The position numbers and the translations under genes are program-made. A stretch of 64,000 nucleotides of DNA, taken from contig JAODUO010000122.1 of assembly GCA_025642075.2 (NCBI GenBank), forward strand, positions 27,501 through 91,500, in the 5' to 3' direction. Each line of letters opens with the position of its first letter. The stretch's first letter is position 1. The DNA is from Ridgeia piscesae (Eukaryota > Annelida > Polychaeta > Sabellida > Siboglinidae). The notes beneath the pieces were generated by a model. The model was not told where the DNA came from. It searched no databases and saw nothing but the letters and a program-made list of their open reading frames with translations. Below, in pieces: positions 42,112 through 64,000 of this stretch.

Positions 42112-42151
<40 letters not shown>

Positions 42152-42368
42152 CACACACACACACATGCACCATCCAAACATTTTAGAGATGATCTTAACC
42201 GTTGTTTTTCCGATAGCCGACATAGAGTCGTGCAAAGCGAGGTGTTCGAAAACGTTCGATCGATGTCGGGCGTTTTGCAAAGGCGATGACATCGGCCTTG
42301 CCATGGTCCGTCTCTGCCGAGATGTGTACTACAAGTGTCTCGAGCGCTGTGAACGAAACTTCCCGTGA
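41830..42368 (+). CDS. Gene G: small secreted cysteine-rich peptide, paralog of gene F
   Basis: Exons are 41830-41905 and 42217-42368, 75 residues, with the same splice phases as gene F. The signal peptide is MDRFLIFGVLLIITGYCTA. The mature part keeps all seven cysteines in identical spacing. Changes concentrate between the cysteines (for example RAF for LEH and RDV for RYG), while GD, GL, VRLC and YYKCLERC are retained. The intron is a shorter CA/CG array (about 41930-42170). AATAAA at 42580-42585 lies about 212 bp past the stop. Confidence 0.8.
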
Positions 42369-42579
42369 TTATGACGTCAGTGGAGAAAACAATCTCGCAA
42401 GTTTCGAATTCGCTGTAAACGCGTCATGTAGATAATGTGCAACATCTAAAGAAGAGCAAACCAAGACTGTCACATAAGACATGACTTTCTTCTCAAACCG
42501 TGTTATGTTAGGCATTTAGAGTAAGTGAGCTGTACAGAGTCAATGTTAAGACTGATTTGACTGTGATGTGCCCGAAATT

Positions 42580-42585
42580 AATAAA
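42580..42585 (+). terminator. Polyadenylation signal of gene G
   Basis: AATAAA in a segment present in unit 2 and absent from unit 1. Confidence 0.5.
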
Positions 42586-42870
42586 ACAAATTGCCTTTTG
42601 GGGGGGATTTTAGTCACTCCCTGCTCGTGTTACATGCAATGTTTAGGATGTAGGCCTAGACTAAATATTCGAATGCACAAGACCGTTGAGCTGCTTGGGG
42701 GATTGGGTGAACGAATTGTTATACTGGAATTTCCATGATTTTTGTCAGTCTTCAGATTGGGGCAGGTATTTGCGCTGTTCTCATAGGTGACGCAGTGGCG
42801 ACTGGAGAAGTCAATAAAGTAGTTAGACTCAGCAAACAAAAACATTTGCCAGGGGTAGTTTGCATGGCGT

Positions 42871-42889
42871 GTGTGTGTGTGTGCGTGTG

Positions 42890-42933
<44 letters not shown>

Positions 42934-43161
42934 TGATTGATGCGATGCGATGCGATGCGATGCGATGCGATGCGATGCGTTGCGATGCGATGCGATGCGA
43001 TGCGATGCGTTGCGATGCGATGCGATGCGATGCGATGCGATGCGATGCGATGCGATGCGATGCGATGCGATGCGATGCGATGCGATGCGATGCGATGCGA
43101 TGCGATGCGATGCGATGCGATGCGATGCGATGCGATGCGATGCGATGCGATGCGATGCGAT
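42871..43161. repeat. (TG)n, (GCGT)n and (GCGAT)n array
   Basis: A TG/GCGT stretch to about 42934 is followed by about 45 GCGAT pentamers with a few GCGTT variants near 42979 and 43009. Confidence 0.97.
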
Positions 43162-43451
43162 GTGACACGTTGACACGCTAGAAGGTCAACGGTTTTGACT
43201 GGCCGGCGTATCTCCAAGATACAAGAATTTGAATTTGATAACATTAGCTCATCTGAGCTATTTTCCGGATATCTGAAACTGTTCGAAAAAAATAAAACGT
43301 ATTTCTTTGAAACGTTTTCGATTAGTCTCATCAGTGTTCGGTGCCTGTCAACGTTGGTACCTCACTATATCCGCTCACGCCCTGTATTTGTACAGAACTG
43401 AGGGCGGAGGTTGGAGTAAAGGATATCTTTAAGAAGAAACTGGTGAGATAT

Positions 43452-43735
43452 GCGGTGTAAACTGAAATGGGCCGGTCACGTGGAGAGAATGGGACGTGAA
43501 ACACTAGCCAAGAGACCATAAGCACACAACGTGGAGGTGAAGGAGCTGAGACGGACCGAGACTGCGACGGGAGGTCTCAGCCGCATTAAGAGAGCCTGGA
43601 AAGAGTGGGAGAAGAATGGAGAACAACAGCAAGAGACAGAAACAAATGGAGACCGTAGTGAGAGAAGAACGTGGAAAGAGAGGAGGAGGAACAACGACGA
43701 CGGAAACGTATATCGTGGCCAGCCTCACCCATGAC
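43452..43735 (+). mobile_element. LINE reverse-transcriptase C-terminal remnant
   Basis: KLKWAGHVERMGRETLAKR followed by a stop, then basic sequence ending SRIKRAWKEWEKNGE. KWAGHV.RM is the usual C-terminal signature of RTE- and CR1-type LINE polyproteins. It begins just past the end of tandem unit 2. Too short for a clade call. Confidence 0.6.
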
Positions 43736-43809
43736 GACAGGGATGCCAAGAGAAGAAGAAGAATATGCAATTTGACCGGTCTAGTAACCGGGCAACTATC
43801 GTTTTGAAT

Positions 43810-44370
43810 CGTTAATTTAATAGCTGTTAGTCATCACGCGCATTGAGAATGGTGACATGTTCGTTGTCCTGTCACCTCTTGGACTACAGCCAGCTGGATG
43901 CTTATAGCCTACGACAGAAGTGGAGGATTCGTCACTTTGGGTAACTTAAATTTCTTTGCTAAGGGTCAGCACTGGAAAGGACGTTTACACAGGCTTCCAT
44001 ATCCCATCTGCGCTTTGTCACTCTATGAATCAGGCAGTCAGTTATTGGTCCTCAGTTCCCCACCCTCCTATTTTTCTAGGTGGGCACTACCCCTTGCCCC
44101 CTCCCCTTCTGGCTACGCCATTGCCAGCCACAACAAGAATTCTGAGGTACTTTAATAATGAAAAAGACCTTATGTCGCCCTTCACAAACAGTAGTGTGTT
44201 CATTTCTTTTCCCAAACCTTTCAGCTTCCGACGCCTATGTTTGTGCTTTGTCGTAGTTCTTGCTATATGTTTGGGACTGCCTTATATAATTTCGGCAAAA
44301 CACCTTGTTGTTGACTCCCCAAAACTTGGGATAGAAGAAGAAATATACCGATACACCTCTGTTCACATTT
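43810..44370. other. Intergenic stretch, nothing recognised
   Basis: Unique sequence with short open frames lacking domain features, ending at the 47-bp minisatellite. Confidence 0.5.
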
Positions 44371-44373
44371 CAT

Positions 44374-44685
44374 AATAGTACGTCGCACGTCACGCTATAA
44401 CGCATAACGTAACATCCTATAATAGTACGTCGCACGTCACGCTATAACGCAACATCCTATAATAGTACGTCGCACGTCACGCTATAACGCATAACGTAAC
44501 ATCCTATAATAGTACGTCGCACGTCACGCTATAACGCATAACGTAACATCCTATAATAGTACGTCGCACGTCACGCTATAACGTAACATCCTATAATAGT
44601 ACGTCGCACGTCACGCTATAACGCATAACGTAACATCCTATAATAGTACGTCGCACGTCACGCTATAACGCATAACGTAACATCC
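44374..44685. repeat. 47-bp minisatellite, seven units, directly upstream of a TATA box
   Basis: Each unit runs AATAGTACGTCGCACGTCAC, GCTATAACGCATAACG, TAACATCCTAT. The second and fifth units lack part of the GCATAACGTAA segment (about 37-40 bp). Every unit carries one CACGTCAC, a CRE-like half-site. Confidence 0.95.
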
Positions 44686-44689
44686 TTGT

Positions 44690-44697
44690 TATATAAA
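44690..44697 (+). promoter_or_regulatory. TATA box of the putative gene at 44765
   Basis: TATATAAA lies 5 bp after the minisatellite. A palindromic CRE, TGACGTCA, follows at 44742-44749 and an inverted CCAAT (GATTGGC) at 44721. A start of transcription around 44720 would put the start codon about 45 bases in. Confidence 0.45.
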
Positions 44698-44764
44698 CCG
44701 CGGGAGTTATTCGAAGTGCTGATTGGCTTATGCTGTGTCTATGACGTCACGAAACATCGTAACC

Positions 44765-45137
44765 ATGAGTTGGCGGTTAGAAATTTCACACCAACGAAGT
44801 TCCGCCGAGAACAACACCGAAGTGCAGATCCGTAGCGGTGACGGGCGAGACCAGTTGACAAAGGGACACGTGAAGGCACTGCAGGAGTGTGGAGTGCAGC
44901 CGTTGACGCAGTACTCCACGGTCGGCGCAACCACATTCCAAGGTAAGATTGTAATATTACTCTGTAGAAGTCTTATATTTGATTCGCTATTTTCTGTCGT
45001 GGTAGTTGTTCGTAATAGAAGCGTACCATAGCGTTAACGAAATAGTGGTAGTGACTAGAGTGACATTAATTAGTTAAATAACGACTGGTTATCTCTGAAT
45101 TTCAGGTGCCTCACGTGTCCATCCTGTTCACCGGTAG
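44765..45137 (+). CDS. Putative small two-exon gene of unknown function
   Basis: Exon 1 is 44765-44942 (ATG in context AACCATGA, donor CAAGGTAAGA, phase 1). Exon 2 is 45106-45137 after acceptor AATTTCAG, with stop TAG. The product is 69 residues; an in-frame ATG at 44741 would add eight. It is hydrophilic, with a single cysteine and stretches such as NTEVQIRSGDGRDQLTKGH. No signal peptide or known domain. Support comes from the strong donor/acceptor pair with matching phase and the upstream TATA box. The family is not recognised. A non-coding RNA or chance frame remains possible. Confidence 0.35.
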
Positions 45138-45199
45138 AATGGCTATGGCTATGCTTCGACGCGTTCAGGTTCGGTTTTCATATTATTATTATAGACAGG

Positions 45200-48100
45200 G
45201 TGGGCACGAGTATGACTGCAGTGGGCGTGACGATATGTTGTTGAATCATAAACACTATACTTCAGTTTTAATATTACGGCTCAGCTCAGTTAATTGTTTA
45301 GTTCTGGTTGTAGGGACTAGGGCAAACTGACGTCATCGAGACGACCGATCAATGATTAACGAATGGCAACCGAAACCGACCCGCGATATCCGACCATCCC
45401 TCGTCGGCACCGACAGCAACGGTGCATCATGGGACCGATGAACGTCGCTCGACGCGTCCGTCGTCTTCAGAGACACTCTACGTGCACCGAAACCGGATGT
45501 TCGTAGAAGTCGACCGAGAAGCATTCGCGACAACAACAAACGAAACTTCCGTCTGACATGCGCGACGCTCGGACCAGCAGGAGTCAAGTATCGCAGTCGC
45601 CATTGGCCGCCTGCCTCTGCATGTATCAACACATGCATGTGCCGATCGGCCAACCGTCGAAACTCGTGACACATTTCTAATGATTGCTGAATGAATGGTG
45701 ACAATTACGCCGTTGACGTGAACAATACAATCACATGAACTCTGGTCGCGTCGTCTGTTTGCGTACGTGAACAATTCAGTCACAATTATTGTGAACGGGT
45801 CGTCTGTTTGCGAAGTTAATAAAGTGTCTGCTACATTAACCTAAAAAGTTGTCGATGTAATTTTGTATTTAGACACGTTCTGTTACATTGTTACATATTT
45901 CGTAATTTAATCGGTAGTACCTACACAAACTTGTAATTGTGTAAGGCCTAGACTCGAGATATTTATTCTCGTCTTAGGTGTAATGCCATGTCGCTTGAAT
46001 TCCAACGATGGCAATTACCCCAGAAAAGACAGAAACAGCCGTAGGCCTCTCTGGTGGGACATACCAGGTGTGTGTGGGCGTCACAAACGGTTCGCCCTAC
46101 TCGTGTCGTTTTGGGAACAATGTGGCCATTGTTCGTGGCTCAATAGGAACCTAATACCTGTTTATCAAAATCTAGAGGCTTCCTGATACGTCGTCTTCGT
46201 TGTTGTGGTCAGTTTGCGTGTTTTTGTTCTGATAGCGCTAGTATGTATGGCGAATTCACCAAATATACGTCAGAAAAACATAAGCGTCCTAATGATTAGT
46301 TTTAATGTACGTATAATGAACTTTAACCGAGATGAACAAACGTTACGCCGAGGAAGACACACGCCCACGCACACACACACATACACAAGTCCGCATACGT
46401 TTTAATGAATCCACCATTAAGAAACTGACGCCAACACAAACATTTAGCAAATCTATATTTTATACACGTTATAATAGAACACTGCATCGTACAGTTCTAC
46501 TCGCTGCAATGCCACCTGAACCAGGTCAAAGATGTAGTGACAAGTAGGAGACTGAACACATTGTCACTGTCAACTATCTACATGGTCGTATCATCAGGTA
46601 TTCGTATTGATTTCCCACATCGTAGGAATGTCTGACCGTATCAAAATATGTTAACAGTTACGCCGATGACACATTGACGCGTAAGCGTGTCCGTTTATTG
46701 GATGCGTTTTATGTGTGTGGATGCGACGGTCTTTTGACGCATCTATAATGGTACATAATTGGTACATCATTTCGCCAACACACGACAGCAACACGGATTT
46801 ATCGAGAAATCGTCGAAATACGAACGAAGCAATCTAGTATATACTTAGCAACACAACCTAAACGGCTGTCTATGAACTGAAACTGACCAAGTGTTGCATA
46901 CGTCTAGTCGGCGCAAACCATGTGGTGTCAGTAGGTGTGTTAGAACTATTTACACCGCTGTACTCATCTCCTACTGTAGCTAGTCAAACCCATGCAGTGC
47001 AGTATTTCAAAAATGAAATGTGGCATTGGGTAGAGGTACAACCTCCTCCTGATACCTTCCATCAGTTCCTGTCTCCTCCCCGCCGGGAACTGTTGAAGCA
47101 TCACATCAGTAGTAGGTGAAACACCCCTATATGACGTCAACATTTTGGAATCTTCGCTACATTTACAGCATAGTAAAGCATAATTTTGCAACATGTTCGA
47201 AAGTGGCATCACACGAATGCAATGACGCGTCAATACCGTGGCATGTGACGTCCTATTGCAATCCGTATGTTTGAAACACTCATCTATATATGCTGATACA
47301 AAGAGTGTGTGATTATACGATTCAGTGGATCCAAACGGTGCTTTAAACGACGTGTTTTACGGATCGTTTATGCATCAATGAGTCATCGACGTTACTAAAC
47401 ACTGTCAACAGCTGGTTTTATGATGTTAATTACAGGTGTACTTCAAAGGGAAATGGCACAATGAATATTACAACCGTTTCTCACTGTTTATAGTTGCTGT
47501 TATAGTTTTGTATATAGCAGAATCAGGCAATTTCCAGATGGCAGCAGCCTACTTACTACAAAGCCAGAATTGTACATACATAATACACATTACTATCTAC
47601 ACTAAATGTTTCTGAAGCACTGTACTACATCATCTAAACTTTGTCACAATATTCACATGTATCTGTGCAGCACCTATTCCAATCAACTATATAATATATG
47701 TGTCAAGGTTATCGCAGTCAAGGTCACAACTGGAGTAAATTACAATGATACTAAAAAAAACTTCGAGTATATGTAACGTCATTAAATCAAGCGTGACTAC
47801 AGCGCACTTATAACAGAACACTGTAATGTATGTAATTGTTTACATTCTACACAATTACTTTACTCTATGTGTGATTTACAATACCTGACGACTTTTGATT
47901 TTAAATAATATGCAACAACATAAAAGCAAGACCAATGTCACATATTAAATAAATGTTTTTTAAATACCCAAAATTAACAACATCCAAAAAGGACACAATT
48001 TTTTACAAGACACATGCTTGTTACTGATCTCATTTAACATTAAAATTCTACCTCAACTTCCAAAATATTACACATAACCAGCAACGTTACTTACAGTGTA

Positions 48101-49187
48101 ACAACCCTTCGTAATTTACTTCAGCTCTGACCAAGGCTAAACACAAGACACAGAATAAATAGATCGACATTTACACACTACCTGTTATGTACAGAACAAA
48201 GTTGAGATGTGTGTGTGAGGTATATATATAATTATACATAATATATAATATATATGCAGTGTTCTTACAAGTTCACACCTTCCAAAGACTGTGTTTACAC
48301 AACGCAACATTGGCATAAGCACAGAACCACCCAAGAATACATATACATGCTACAGTTGTCGGATCGATCTAACTCGATCCTCTACGGTCTCAAGAAGCAA
48401 GTATGTACATAGCTGCCTACTGTCAAGGGCAACGACTACCCCACAACAACCAACATTTGGTACAGGTGAACTCTCCCAATGCTGCGACTAATTTTCTACT
48501 CATCACCAAATGGCTATGTACAAATACTCCAAAAAGCTACATGTCCAGTAAAAATGCGTGGACACTATGGTCAACTCAGAGATAGTCACCCCAACTACAG
48601 TCACCTGAGATAGTCCAAAATTATGTCTGTAGCAGTATAGTATAGAAAATTACTCCCGCTAATGTGATAACCTTTCTATTCAGGTCATTATGTCCCAGTC
48701 TTTAAGGTGGCCTTAATACAGAGGTTTCACTGTACTTGTGAGCGTAACATAAATGGTGCAGTATCACTTAGCCTGAGAACAAAGAACCACTCCATAGAAT
48801 GACTCCATAGAGTGGCTTCGAAATGACAACGGGATACTGTACTGACTGACCACCGTGATAATTAGACTGGACACAGGCCACTGTACTAACTGACCACTGT
48901 GATAATTAGACTGGACACAGGCCACTGTACTGAATGACCACTGTGATAATCAGACTGGACACAGGCCACTGTACTAACTGACCACTGTGATATTAGACTG
49001 GACACAGGCCATTGTACATACTGAACTGTCCATACACTAGACAACCAATCCTCATGTCCAACTGTCCTGTAACTGTCCTATCTTTGTCCTGTCTCCATCC
49101 TGACCTACAAGTGACATCATACATCAGGAAGACACGTTCCCTCGTAACACTTCACTGGTCTTGTTCGCACATGTACGGTGCTGCCAC
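45200..49187. other. Region downstream of the KDM7 stop: 3' UTR plus intergenic
   Basis: The part nearest 49187 must contain the 3' untranslated region of the minus-strand KDM7 gene, but I could not choose its polyadenylation site. 45340-45660 is richer in G+C, with a TGACGTCA at 45329. Short open frames have no recognisable domains. Confidence 0.5.
48838..49012. repeat. 44-bp minisatellite, four units, in the likely KDM7 3' UTR
   Basis: Four copies beginning TGTACTGACTGACCAC and ending GACTGGACACAGGCCAC, about 175 bases past the stop codon. A related single copy lies in an intron of the same gene at about 56829-56853. Confidence 0.92.

Positions 49188-64000
<14,813 letters not shown>

Larger units (their letters stand above)
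40885..43443. repeat. Tandem duplication unit 2 (with gene G)
   Basis: A direct copy of unit 1 without the LINE. It includes the homologous 270-bp start (40885-41150), gene G, an extra 450-bp segment (about 42485-42930), the (GCGAT)n array and the end matching 40630-40884. Confidence 0.9.

Noticed and set aside
45333..45783. Minus-strand frames of 100-123 codons in a GC-richer stretch
   Set aside because: Overlapping frames without splice support or recognisable domain; no reason to prefer either.

Overview
The window is animal nuclear DNA. Coding sequence is split by GT-AG introns, several kinds of non-LTR retrotransposon and DNA transposon remnants are present, and simple repeats are unusually abundant. 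The mix of di-cysteine secreted proteins, LINEs of CR1/Jockey-like type and a tRNA-derived SINE suggests a marine invertebrate, most likely a lophotrochozoan such as a mollusc. The species cannot be fixed from the sequence alone.

Left third (1-23.1 kb): a cluster of small secreted cysteine-rich proteins whose exons carry the spacing C-x(11-15)-CC-x(12-13)-CC-x(11-12)-C, reminiscent of galaxin repeats. Three intact genes can be reconstructed, each with a signal-peptide exon and two di-cysteine exons joined by phase-1 introns: gene A (+, 2387-6037), gene B (-, 15812-12442) and gene D (-, 23070-20524). Between B and D lies a decayed relative, psi-C. At the left edge is a truncated copy of gene B's last exon, carried in a direct segmental duplication (1-1107 versus 11064-12532). 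Long repeat arrays fill the introns: (CCGT)n in A, (ACCACT)n in B, (CTA)n plus (GGGA)n in psi-C. A dead LINE sits at about 7.5-11.0 kb.

Middle (23-45 kb): a large inverted repeat (arms 25345-26712 and 28998-31495), each arm holding a small TIR element; a complete 1.4-kb hAT-type element with an 8-bp target-site duplication (32665-34072); and a tandem duplication (35938-40884 / 40885-43443). Each unit of the duplication carries a two-exon gene for a 75-residue secreted peptide with seven cysteines. A 2.4-kb LINE inserted into the first unit only, so its insertion is best placed after the duplication. At 44.4-45.1 kb a 47-bp minisatellite with repeated CRE-like half-sites lies directly upstream of a TATA box and a small putative two-exon gene.

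Right third (49.2-63.8 kb, minus strand): the 3' part of a KDM7/PHF8-family histone demethylase gene. Thirteen exons were assembled with consistent phases, from the distal half of the JmjC domain to the stop codon; 5' exons (PHD finger and first half of JmjC) lie beyond the right edge. One exon has a net 2-base frame disturbance in a CACACA run. The 3' portion of the JmjC exon is repeated as two decayed tandem copies. Its introns hold a Tigger/pogo-like element, a SINE and a 25/27-bp minisatellite of about fifty units.

The genes do not form a pathway. The small secreted proteins form two local families, expanded by duplication and disrupted by repeats and transposons, next to an unrelated conserved chromatin gene.
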